DNA of 21,399 nt from contig DATHWC010000095.1 of assembly GCA_035460985.1 (NCBI GenBank), forward strand, positions 1 through 21,399. Direction: 5' to 3'. Origin of the DNA: Lunatibacter sp035460985. GTDB taxonomy: Bacteria; Bacteroidota; Bacteroidia; Cytophagales; Cyclobacteriaceae. Below the pieces are notes generated by a model. That model searched no databases. It was not told the DNA's origin and saw nothing but the letters and a program-made list of their open reading frames with translations. A program made the translations under genes and the position numbers. Every line of letters begins with the position of its first letter. Position 1 is the first letter of the stretch. Below, in pieces: positions 8,721 to 16,719 of the stretch.

Positions 8721-8754
8721 TAGACAGTCCAGACGACACTGTTCTATTTTTTTT
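8721..8754 (+). terminator. Terminator-like hairpin plus T8 upstream of susC
   Basis: TAGACAGT (8721-8728) pairs with ACTGTTCTA (8738-8746) apart from one bulged T, with a 9-base loop, and eight T residues follow at 8747-8754. The structure reads as an intrinsic terminator on the plus strand, but no plus-strand gene ends upstream. It could stop antisense transcription or act in a long susC leader. Confidence 0.35.
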
Positions 8755-8825
8755 CAACCTACATCTGACCATTTTGCCATCCATATTAATTCATTACTTT
8801 GATTTAAGATTATTTATTTTAAAAC

Positions 8826-8893
8826 ATGTCGTTTTTTTGACAATAAATGTCGCTTTTGTGCATAAAATGATGCTTCGATAATGGATAGATTTA
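8826..8893 (+). promoter_or_regulatory. Candidate AraC-type operator and -7 box for the susCD operon
   Basis: Two direct repeats begin with ATGTCG at 8826 and 8847, exactly 21 bases apart, and agree at about 15 of 21 positions. A 21-base spacing (two helical turns) matches classical AraC half-sites. A near-consensus -7 box TAGATTTA lies at 8886-8893 without a good TTG at the normal distance; the second repeat would cover that position, as expected for an activator-dependent promoter. An alternative box TTACTTTG (8794-8801), 17 bases after a TTTG, is also possible. Confidence 0.35.
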
Positions 8894-8919
8894 TGGTTGT
8901 ATAAACTCAAAAGACCATT

Positions 8920-11900
8920 ATGAAAAAAATCTCTATCAATCATTTATGGGGCAAGGCTTTGATCCTTGGCTTCTTCATCGGGTTTCAGTTGGTTTCCTCA
9001 AGTTTGGCGAGGGCGACAGAATCAACTAGATTAGATATCATCGTTCAGGGTACTGTCAAGGATATAAATGCCCAACCATTACCCGGAGTTATAGTTGTCG
9101 TCCAGGGAACCAATGTCGGGACAGTGACGGATGGTGATGGCTCCTATCGCCTATCCGCACCTGAAAATGCAACTTTATCCTTTTCATTCATCGGCTTTAT
9201 CAGTCAAAGTGTGGCGGTTGGAAACAGGAGTGTGATTGACATCGTGCTGGAGGAGGATCTAAAAAGCTTGGACGAAGTCATCGTGGTAGGGTATGGAACC
9301 CAGAAAAGGGCAAACCTAACAGGATCAGTGGCAACGATAGACGCGAATGAAATCATAAAACGTCCCGGTACCAATGTGGCCAATTTGCTTCAGGGAAAGG
9401 TGGCTGGTTTGCAGGTTTCTTCCCATTCCGGCAAACCGGGAAGTGAAAACAATACCCTTCGAATCAGGGGATTGGGTACCTTTAGCGCAGCGGGAAGTGA
9501 TCCGCTTGTCTTAATCAACGGAATTGCAGGTGACATGACCACCTTGGATCCAAATGATGTGGAATCCATTTCGGTGTTAAAGGATGCCGCATCCAGTGCG
9601 ATTTATGGCGCACGGGCTGCTAATGGTGTAATATTGATCACTACCAAAAAGGGCAGAGCCGGTGAATTGTCTATTGATATCCACAGTAACGTACAAGTCC
9701 AGCAAGCCACCCGCTTGCCCAATTTATTGACAAATTCGGCAGATTATATGATGTATTGGAATCAAGGAAGGGAAAGGTCCGGACAGACACCTTATTTTAC
9801 GCAATCAGAGATAGACGCATTCCGAAACAATACCAACGACCCAGTAAACTATCCCAATTTTAATTGGATTGATCATTCTTTTCGAACTGCGGTTGCCCAT
9901 AACCAGTCCATCAATATTGGAGGGGGAAACGAGAAAACAACCTTCAATGTCTCCCTTGGTTATTTTGATCAGCCAGGGATTACAAGTTTGTATGAGTTTA
10001 AAAAAGTAAACTCCCGAGTCGTGATTGAATCTCAAATAAAAGATAAGATCAAGATTGGGGGAGATATTCAATTTGTAAGTCAGGATATTCAACGAAGTAA
10101 TTGGGATAATGGTAACGTTGATTATCAGATATTGGCGATCTACGGGGCAGGTCCCAACTACAATCCGACTATGACCCTTGCCGATGGATCCCAGGGATAT
10201 GTGGCACGGTATAGTTCAGCAATTGGAGAATGGACCGTTCGAAATCCGGATGCTCAGGATGCCAGTGGTATTCAGACAGATATACGCTATAATGTCTTAC
10301 CACAACTCTATGCGGAAATCAAACCTCTAAAAAACCTTACCTGGTTTACTAAAGGGGCCATTAATTACAATACGATGGCCTATAAGAACCATGAAGTGCC
10401 TGTGGACAACTATTTCTTTAAAGACGGGTCCTATGCCCATAACAATTCCACCTGGCAGCTTGGGGTAAGGGAAAATTGGCGAACACAGATGTTGTCTACA
10501 TTTTATTCCACCTTGAATTATCAAAATCAATTTAATGCAGTTCATGATGTAAATATTCTGGGAGGATACAATCAGGAATATAATTTGGACCGGTCGTTAG
10601 GGGGGTCCAGGGTTTTCTTTCCTACGAATGAACTCAAGGAATTGGATGCCGGAGCACCTCTAAATCAAAGCACAAGCGGTAGCTCTGGGGAATGGGCCAT
10701 TCAATCCCTTTTTATGAGAGCTATGTATGGGTTTAAAGGGAAATACCTTTTTGAAGCAAATGCCCGGTATGACGGAACATCCAGAATAGCGGCAGACACC
10801 AGATGGGGTTTTTTTCCTTCTGTTTCCGCCGGATGGAGAATTTCCCAAGAGCCATTTTTAATGCAAAGTACTTGGATGGACAATTTGAAAATCAGAGCTT
10901 CTTGGGGACAGTTAGGAAACCAAAACATCGGTTTATATCCTTATCAGGAAGTTTTGTCCACCACTTCGTATCCGTTTTCTACCGCGTTTCCGGGAGCGAT
11001 CATGAACAGGATGGTGGATCCACGACTAAGATGGGAGACCACCACCATGGCAGATATTGGCTTTGACTTAAGTGTAAAAGAGGGACTGTTGAATGTAACC
11101 TTTGACTGGTTTGACAAAGTGACGGATGATATCCTTTATAATATTCCTATTCCAGCAAGTATCGGTTTGACTTCGCCGACAGTTAACTTCGGCAAAATGA
11201 GAAACAGGGGTTGGGAGATAGAGTTGGGCTCAACAAAGCAAATCGGAGAGGTCACGTATAACGTCAGCGTAAACTTCTCTACCTACAAAAATGAAGTGTT
11301 GCGGATATTGGCTCCAATTTACGGAAACTATACCGTGCAGGAGGGACTTCCATTCAATTCCCATTTTATGGTTGAGTGGACGGGGATTTTCCAAAATGAA
11401 CAGGAGATTGCGGAAGGCCCTTTACATCCCTTTAACCCCAAACCCGGAGACTTGAAATTCAAAGACCAAAATGGAGACGGGGTGATCAACGCCAGTGACC
11501 GGGTTGTAATGGACGGTGCCTATCCGGATTTTATATATGGCAGCACCATTAATTTGGCTTGGAGGAATTTCGATATTAACGCCTTCTTTCAAGGTGTAGA
11601 AGGTGTGAAGCAAAGTACGCAGGGCTTGTCATGGGGTTTGGTGCCTTACATTCAGGGCTCACCACCACCGGTTGATTTTATCAATAATATGTGGACTGGA
11701 GAGGGGTCTACCAATTCACATCCTGCCATGTACATCTCAGGTTATGGCCCGGTTACTGGTACCAGAAACTCGTATTGGTTGTTGGATGCTTCTTATCTCA
11801 GATTGAAAAACCTGCAAATCGGCTATAACCTTCCCAGGGTAATTTCCCAGCGGATTGGGATGCAAAATGCCAGAATCTATGTTTCCGGCGATAACCTCCT

Positions 11901-12009
11901 GACATTTACCAAATGGCCAGGTTCAGATCCTGAAAGAGCTGCTACCAACTGGTTTCAAGCTTATCCCCAAATCACCACCTATACCATGGGCCTCAAAGTA
12001 CGCCTATAA
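8920..12009 (+). CDS. SusC/RagA-family TonB-dependent outer-membrane transporter
   Basis: This 1029-residue protein has a signal peptide ending near residue 33, a carboxypeptidase-regulatory-like beta-sandwich at about 42-112 (GTVKDINAQPLPGV, then TDGDGSYRLSA), a TonB-box region DEVIVVGYGT at 118-127, a plug at about 128-245 (LRIRGLGT; LKDAASSAIYGARAANGV) and a beta-barrel to the end. These are the hallmarks of SusC-like proteins, which import glycans, peptides or other large nutrients through the outer membrane with TonB energy, capped by a SusD lipoprotein. The SusD partner is 36 bases downstream. There is no extra N-terminal signalling domain, so regulation by an anti-sigma factor is unlikely; the nearby AraC-family gene is a better candidate. 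The substrate cannot be read from the sequence. Confidence 0.96.
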   Translation: MKKISINHLWGKALILGFFIGFQLVSSSLARATESTRLDIIVQGTVKDINAQPLPGVIVVVQGTNVGTVTDGDGSYRLSAPENATLSFSFIGFISQSVAVGNRSVIDIVLEEDLKSLDEVIVVGYGTQKRANLTGSVATIDANEIIKRPGTNVANLLQGKVAGLQVSSHSGKPGSENNTLRIRGLGTFSAAGSDPLVLINGIAGDMTTLDPNDVESISVLKDAASSAIYGARAANGVILITTKKGRAGELSIDIHSNVQVQQATRLPNLLTNSADYMMYWNQGRERSGQTPYFTQSEIDAFRNNTNDPVNYPNFNWIDHSFRTAVAHNQSINIGGGNEKTTFNVSLGYFDQPGITSLYEFKKVNSRVVIESQIKDKIKIGGDIQFVSQDIQRSNWDNGNVDYQILAIYGAGPNYNPTMTLADGSQGYVARYSSAIGEWTVRNPDAQDASGIQTDIRYNVLPQLYAEIKPLKNLTWFTKGAINYNTMAYKNHEVPVDNYFFKDGSYAHNNSTWQLGVRENWRTQMLSTFYSTLNYQNQFNAVHDVNILGGYNQEYNLDRSLGGSRVFFPTNELKELDAGAPLNQSTSGSSGEWAIQSLFMRAMYGFKGKYLFEANARYDGTSRIAADTRWGFFPSVSAGWRISQEPFLMQSTWMDNLKIRASWGQLGNQNIGLYPYQEVLSTTSYPFSTAFPGAIMNRMVDPRLRWETTTMADIGFDLSVKEGLLNVTFDWFDKVTDDILYNIPIPASIGLTSPTVNFGKMRNRGWEIELGSTKQIGEVTYNVSVNFSTYKNEVLRILAPIYGNYTVQEGLPFNSHFMVEWTGIFQNEQEIAEGPLHPFNPKPGDLKFKDQNGDGVINASDRVVMDGAYPDFIYGSTINLAWRNFDINAFFQGVEGVKQSTQGLSWGLVPYIQGSPPPVDFINNMWTGEGSTNSHPAMYISGYGPVTGTRNSYWLLDASYLRLKNLQIGYNLPRVISQRIGMQNARIYVSGDNLLTFTKWPGSDPERAATNWFQAYPQITTYTMGLKVRL

Positions 12010-12045
12010 TTTTGGTTTTTATCCAATCACAAATTTTGTAAAATC

Positions 12046-13587
12046 ATGAATCAGAAAGATAGAATCAGATACAATATAATACGTCCGCACTTTCTCTTGT
12101 GTGCCTTTTCGATCCTGTTGATGTCCTGTGAGGATTTCCTGGAAAAGAACCCGACGACGCAGATTTCAAGTCCCACATTTTGGAAAACTCAAAACGACGC
12201 GGATATGGCATTGGCGGGAGTATATTCCCGGCTGAATGTAAACTCATTTAACTATGAAGGAGTTTACTCCCTAGACATTATGGCGGGTGATGCAAACGAA
12301 GGGGCCCAAAGTCTCGGGGCGAGCTCCACGGGGTCTTTTGCCCTTGGAAATATGGAAGCAGTTTCAGGAGGTTTATTGGCCAATATTTACAATGAATGCT
12401 ACCGGGGGGTAGGATCCTGTAATTTCTTCCTAGCCAATATAGATAACGTGGATATGCCTGAAAACGTTAGGACCGTCTATAAAGCCGAAGTTCAATTTTT
12501 ACGTGGCTTGTTTTACTTTAATCTGGTGGACTTTTATGGTGGGGTGCCTCTGTATACCACGCCGGTAACCATCGAAGAGGGCACCATTGCCAAAAGTACC
12601 AAAGAGCAGGTATATGCGCAGGTCTTGTCCGATTTGGATTTTGCCATTGAAAACCTTCCAAATACGGATTATAGCTCCAGTGGGCACGCCGTAAGAGGAT
12701 CTGCACTTGCACTAAAAAGTAGAGTGCTGCTCAATATGTCTGATTGGACCGGAGCTGCCGCCGCTGCCAAGCAGGTAATGGATGAAGGTCAATTTAGCCT
12801 CTCCGATAATTACAAAACAATGTTCCTTGCCGAAGGTCAAAGTAACAATCCGGAGATCATGTTTTCCACCAAATACCTGAATCCGGACAATTCCAGTCAG
12901 CAGGACATTCGGGTTTTATGGCATGGTATATGGAATCCCCGCAGCGAATTAAGGGATGCCTATGAATGCATTGATGGGTTACCAATTACTACTTCTCCCC
13001 TGTACGATCCCACCAACTGGAAACTCAACAGGGATCCACGTTTGGAGGAAAATATTCGCGCCTTTACGGACCCTGCGGTTAAAGCATCCGGGGAAGTTGT
13101 CCAATTTGCGTGGAATGGCATTTCCCAAACAGGGTTGTCTCCGGTAAAAGGGGGAAATGTCGAAACGTTGCCAATCGATTATTCCACACGAAGCGAACAG
13201 GATTGGGTGTTGATTCGGTACGCGGAGGTCCTATTGAATTTTGCCGAAGCTACCAATGAAGTCCAAGGTCCTACTGCGGCGGTCTATGATGCCGTAAATG
13301 AAGTGAGAGCTAGGCCCGGTGTTGAGATGCCACCATTACCCGTCGGATTGTCCAAGGAGCAAATGAGGGATAGAATATGGAACGAAAGAAGGGTGGAATT
13401 TCCTTTTGAGGGAATGAGATACCGGGATATCCGTAGATGGAAATTGGCGGAGGTGTATATCAACACGCTAATCGAACCCGGAAGCAATATTCAGCGGGTA
13501 TTTGACCCGTCAAAACATTACCTATTTCCCTTTCCACAATCTGAAGTAGATATTAACCCAAATTTGGTTCAAAATCCGGGGTATTAA
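12046..13587 (+). CDS. SusD/RagB-family nutrient-binding outer-membrane lipoprotein
   Basis: The 513-residue protein has a lipobox (LMSC, Cys28) followed by EDFLEKNPTTQIS, a typical SusD start. TPR-like helical parts follow, with the family's conserved blocks RGLFYFNLVDFYGGVPLY and ALKSRVLLNMSDW. The C-terminus carries IWNERRVEFPFEGMRYRDIR and ends at SEVDINPNLVQNPGY, the usual SusD ending. It should sit on the cell surface as a lid over the SusC barrel and bind the substrate. It is the second gene of the susCD operon, 36 bases after susC, and the operon ends at the hairpin at 13682-13717. No carbohydrate-active enzyme follows, so the ligand is unknown. Confidence 0.96.
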   Translation: MNQKDRIRYNIIRPHFLLCAFSILLMSCEDFLEKNPTTQISSPTFWKTQNDADMALAGVYSRLNVNSFNYEGVYSLDIMAGDANEGAQSLGASSTGSFALGNMEAVSGGLLANIYNECYRGVGSCNFFLANIDNVDMPENVRTVYKAEVQFLRGLFYFNLVDFYGGVPLYTTPVTIEEGTIAKSTKEQVYAQVLSDLDFAIENLPNTDYSSSGHAVRGSALALKSRVLLNMSDWTGAAAAAKQVMDEGQFSLSDNYKTMFLAEGQSNNPEIMFSTKYLNPDNSSQQDIRVLWHGIWNPRSELRDAYECIDGLPITTSPLYDPTNWKLNRDPRLEENIRAFTDPAVKASGEVVQFAWNGISQTGLSPVKGGNVETLPIDYSTRSEQDWVLIRYAEVLLNFAEATNEVQGPTAAVYDAVNEVRARPGVEMPPLPVGLSKEQMRDRIWNERRVEFPFEGMRYRDIRRWKLAEVYINTLIEPGSNIQRVFDPSKHYLFPFPQSEVDINPNLVQNPGY

Positions 13588-13681
13588 CATGCAAACTAAT
13601 AGCAACTGTTTTGTGAATGGCCCCTTGTAGATCGATTATAAAATCTGACTAGGAGCAGAGTATACACTTGAATAGAAAGGG

Positions 13682-13733
13682 AATAAGTCAATACGGGTTT
13701 ACCTGTATTGACTTATTTAATTTTTGTCCTTTT
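13682..13733 (+). terminator. Strong symmetrical terminator hairpin after susD
   Basis: AATAAGTCAATAC (13682-13694) is perfectly complementary to GTATTGACTTATT (13705-13717). Together with an inner G-T pair and two G-C pairs this gives a stem of about 16 pairs closed by a four-base loop. T-rich sequence follows on the plus strand. The symmetry means it may also stop minus-strand transcripts from the convergent AraC-family gene. Confidence 0.75.
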
Positions 13734-13743
13734 TACTTGATAA

Positions 13744-13810
13744 GTTACCTGACCATGTAAAGTGGCCATCGATTTTCCTGACCAATGTCCCGACTTAATT
13801 ATCAGGTAAC
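13744..13810. repeat. Nested inverted and direct repeats between susD and the AraC-family gene
   Basis: GTTACCTGA (13744-13752) is the exact reverse complement of TCAGGTAAC (13802-13810). Inside it CCTGACCATGT (13748-13758) recurs as CCTGACCAATGT (13777-13788). The right arm could therefore pair with either CCTGA copy. The function is unknown. The rest of this 355-base gap holds only the terminator and AT-rich sequence. Confidence 0.4.
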
Positions 13811-13942
13811 ACTATAATTTTGTAAGTATTACATACAAATGATTGACGGTATAAATTGGAGATATGATATTTAAGTTGCTATTATGGTACCTGAGAGGGA
13901 CTCCTCAAGGATGGATTAAGGGAAGAAATTGACTCCATTTAA

Positions 13943-14812
13943 TCACGTCGTTTCCCAACTATGCCTCCTGTATTCCGCAGGGGTCTTATCGGTGTGTTTT
14001 TTGAACATCCGGGAAAAATAAGAAACGTTTCGAATACCAGTTTCTTCCATAATTTCCATCTGAGATAGATCGGAGGTCAACAGTAAGGCTTGAGCTTTTT
14101 CGATTCTTTTTTGGATTAGGTATTCGTGCGGCGGCACTCCCAATATTGACTTGAATAACCGGGTAAAATGGTCCTTGGAAAAACAGGCCATGGTAGCTAG
14201 GTCATCTACCGATATTTCATTTTGAAGGTTAGCTTGAATGTAATTGAGTATTGGTTGCAGGTTGTACCTCATTACCTTCGTAGTAGGCACAGCTGCATCA
14301 GGCCTTATAAAATTACATAGCAGTTGCCCAATCATACTTGTTGTTTCAAGATGTTGCTTGAGGGAATCGAAAGAAGCTGTCTTGTTTATCCATGGTTTGT
14401 TTTGATACACCTTTGGATCGTCATGGGGTAGTTCCAGCCCCGGGTTAATTTCCAAAAGGCGTTGAAACAGGCAGGAGATAAATGGGGAAGATCTCTCTTT
14501 TTGATTTGTTCTAAATAAGGAAAAAAAATTCAGGCCGTTCTTCATGCTTACTTTAAAATGAATGTAAATATGACTCAGACCAGGTTGGAAGACATAGGTA
14601 CAGGGAGTAAAGCTGGGCAAGAGATAAATATGGTTCTCCTCCAAACAAACTTTACCGGAACCTGTAGTAAGCTTTCCGGATCCCTTGGTAATTAAATACA
14701 TCCTTGAGAAAGGACTGGTTACATTTGGATAGGAGGATAAGTGATCGAAATGCTTGAATGCGATATGTTGCAGCTGGAAATCCAGCAAACCGTTAATTTT
14801 TTCACAATACAT
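13943..14812 (-). CDS. AraC-family transcriptional regulator
   Basis: This 289-residue protein has an N-terminal cupin-like sensor region (about 30-90, including the MYLITKGSGKLTTG strand pattern) and a C-terminal double helix-turn-helix domain at about 183-285. The first helix-turn-helix is at about 200-222 (SVDDLATMACFSKDHFTRLF) and the second at about 250-272. It ends with the conserved FKKHTDKTPAEYRR. Such proteins act in the cytoplasm as activators that bind direct repeats when a ligand, often a sugar, is present. It has no membrane segments, so it is not a hybrid two-component type. It faces the end of the susCD operon, which it may control through the 21-base repeats upstream of susC; that link is inference. 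The region of insert near 100-160 is longer than usual and low in similarity to anything I recognise. Confidence 0.92.
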   Translation of the reverse strand: MYCEKINGLLDFQLQHIAFKHFDHLSSYPNVTSPFSRMYLITKGSGKLTTGSGKVCLEENHIYLLPSFTPCTYVFQPGLSHIYIHFKVSMKNGLNFFSLFRTNQKERSSPFISCLFQRLLEINPGLELPHDDPKVYQNKPWINKTASFDSLKQHLETTSMIGQLLCNFIRPDAAVPTTKVMRYNLQPILNYIQANLQNEISVDDLATMACFSKDHFTRLFKSILGVPPHEYLIQKRIEKAQALLLTSDLSQMEIMEETGIRNVSYFSRMFKKHTDKTPAEYRRHSWETT

Positions 14813-14929
14813 GTCCTAGTTTTCAATTAATGGAACAATAAGTAGATGGGCACGCGCTATAATAGATATTTAGCAATTATGCCCGAAGCAGTAGGTATGA
14901 TGGTCATCAAATCATCCTATGTGAATTGG

Positions 14930-14971
14930 CAATTATCCGATAGAATTAAAGTCCAGCTGTTTGGATAATTG
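14930..14971. repeat. 9-base inverted repeat upstream of the AraC-family gene
   Basis: CAATTATCC (14930-14938) and GGATAATTG (14963-14971) are exact reverse complements separated by 24 bases, about 120 bases upstream of the regulator start. They may be half-sites for a dimeric regulator or a weak RNA hairpin. Chance occurrence in AT-rich DNA is possible. Confidence 0.3.
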
Positions 14972-15246
14972 GGATAAAACTAAAATGGCAAAATAGGTAG
15001 TGCGCAATAGGTGATAAGTGAAATATATCCTTTCGGAAAATTCAATCTATTAAAATTAATCAACTTATTCCAGAAAAGTGTACCACCTAAGTAATTTTTT
15101 TCTCTCCCCCGAATGATGATAGCCGATTTCCAACAATTCCAAACCTTTCCACCAAACCTCGAACCGTTTACTTACCAATTTAACCTTCAGCCAATCCAAT
15201 TTTGAATAATTAGCCATTAACCCTATATTTAATTCACTTATCATTT

Positions 15247-15277
15247 AATAACCAATAACTTATTAACCCAATAACCC
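15247..15277 (+). repeat. Tandem AATAACC-like motifs ahead of the operon promoter
   Basis: AATAACC (15247), AATAACT (15254), ATTAACCC (15262) and AATAACCC (15270) follow one another every 7-8 bases and end 13 bases before the TTG at 15291. They may be an array of regulator sites, or simple-sequence drift in an AT-rich leader. Confidence 0.35.
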
Positions 15278-15290
15278 AAAAGGGATATAG

Positions 15291-15316
15291 TTGACCTTTT
15301 TACTTTTTTATTTTTG
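15291..15316 (+). promoter_or_regulatory. Candidate promoter of the DyP/catalase-like operon
   Basis: TATTTTTG at 15309-15316 matches the Bacteroidota -7 box TAnnTTTG exactly. A TTGACC lies upstream from 15291, but the 15-base gap to the box is shorter than the usual 19-21. The transcript would have a leader of about 65-70 bases before the ATG at 15390. Confidence 0.4.
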
Positions 15317-15389
15317 AATTAATGGTATAATTGAAATTTTATTACATTTTATTTTTTATATTGTTAATTATTAATCTTATTTTACTCCT

Positions 15390-16715
15390 ATGTCTACTAT
15401 TCATAGAGGATTGACGGTCACGGTTGAAGTTGGGGAGGAAAAGCTGGAGAAGATCAACGAGTTATTGCATGAATTTAACCAACATGCCAAAACCTATAAG
15501 TCAGAATACAAAGAGCATTTGCCGAGCACTTATTTTATTAGTTGGCTTACGCTTCCATCGCAGATATATGCGGAAACGGTGAAACTTCCCGCACGCATCC
15601 TGTTTATGACCAGCTATGTGGGAAGTAAAAAGCAACATATCTGGGAATTGGTAAACTTTTTGGGGCCACGCCTTCAGGCTGTATTCGAGACAAGTAAGGA
15701 GTTTTCCCCCTCCATTGCGAACTTGGATGATCTTGCCGCCTTTATCCGCAGAAAGACAGTCTTCCAGGCATTTTACTCGGGATTTAAATTTATCCCTACC
15801 CAAGACGTATTGCGTGAACAGGAGGTAAAATCCAGGGTTTTTGACTTCTTGGAAATGCAGCGCAAGAATGTTGACTTTCCGAAAAAATCACCCACGTCGG
15901 TAAAGGGGGAAGTAGAAAATTTTATTAAATATCAGGACGAATTCGCTTGGGCTCTAGCAGGTCTAAGAGATAAAAAGGCGGATAAAGTAAGGATGCTTCT
16001 TCCCCTAAGCATCTTTCTTTTGGTGATGGCATCCTCACTAATATGCTTAATGCTGTCATTTTTTTTGGACCACCCACTTCTTTCTTGGATGGGATTGGTG
16101 TTTCCAGCATTCTTGTTAATCCTTGCCCTGCTTTTCATTTGGCTTCGAATCAATGAAAATAATCCACATATTCCCAACGAGCCGGTTTCCGATGAATGGA
16201 TTCGAGAAATAATCGAACGGGAGAAGAATCCGGTACTCAACGAAATGACAGTAATTGCACCTCTCAAGAAAGGGTTGATTCGGAGAATTTTCCTCGGGCT
16301 CTCTTTAAGGTTGATCGCGCTTGTGGGGTATTTCTCCTACATACCTACCGTACATACTGCCCGCTGGCTACAGTTGGATGGGGGAAGGAGACTGGTCTTT
16401 ATTGCCAATTTTGACAATATTTCAGAAGCCTATGCCCATGATTTCGTCGACAGCGACAACAGGTCCCGAAATATGGCGGTGGTTTTCAGCCATGCTGCTG
16501 GTTTTCCGGCTACAAAATGGCTCGTCAAACGGGGATATAACCACCGCAGTGAGTACATGAAGGGTGTTCGCTTCCATCAAAAAATTACCCAATTTTGGTA
16601 TGCTTTCAATACGGATCTTAGTGTGGAAAATCTAAAAAATAACCACAAGTTCCGTGAAGGTTTAATTAAGAAGATGGATGAAAACGAAATCAGAGAATGG
16701 CTTTTAACGATTTAA
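15390..16715 (+). CDS. Unrecognised membrane protein with two similar soluble domains flanking a transmembrane hairpin
   Basis: I cannot name this 441-residue protein. It has no signal peptide. Residues 201-225 and 231-252 are strongly hydrophobic and form a probable membrane hairpin; 296-316 is weaker. The soluble parts on either side resemble each other. ARILFMTSYVGSKKQHIWELV (68 onwards) matches RRLVFIANFDNISEAYAHDFV (333 onwards) in pattern, and VFQAFYSGFKFIPTQDVL (124-141) parallels ITQFWYAFNTDLSVENL (399-415), each followed by a charged helix. The strand-helix layout recalls the ferredoxin-like halves of DyP/chlorite-dismutase folds, but this is my reading and not a family match. It is the first gene of an operon, 4 bases before the DyP-type peroxidase gene. 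It may anchor, or serve as partner or substrate donor for, the haem proteins. Confidence 0.75.
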   Translation: MSTIHRGLTVTVEVGEEKLEKINELLHEFNQHAKTYKSEYKEHLPSTYFISWLTLPSQIYAETVKLPARILFMTSYVGSKKQHIWELVNFLGPRLQAVFETSKEFSPSIANLDDLAAFIRRKTVFQAFYSGFKFIPTQDVLREQEVKSRVFDFLEMQRKNVDFPKKSPTSVKGEVENFIKYQDEFAWALAGLRDKKADKVRMLLPLSIFLLVMASSLICLMLSFFLDHPLLSWMGLVFPAFLLILALLFIWLRINENNPHIPNEPVSDEWIREIIEREKNPVLNEMTVIAPLKKGLIRRIFLGLSLRLIALVGYFSYIPTVHTARWLQLDGGRRLVFIANFDNISEAYAHDFVDSDNRSRNMAVVFSHAAGFPATKWLVKRGYNHRSEYMKGVRFHQKITQFWYAFNTDLSVENLKNNHKFREGLIKKMDENEIREWLLTI

Positions 16716-16719
16716 CGGC

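Larger units (their letters stand above)
14813..15389. other. 577-base AT-rich intergenic region between divergent genes
   Basis: No protein-coding frame is supported. The region separates the AraC-family gene from the peroxidase operon, so it should hold promoters for both. It contains a 9-base inverted repeat (14930-14971), tandem AATAACC-like motifs (15247-15277) and a -7 box (15309-15316), each listed separately. No convincing minus-strand promoter was found. Confidence 0.6.
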
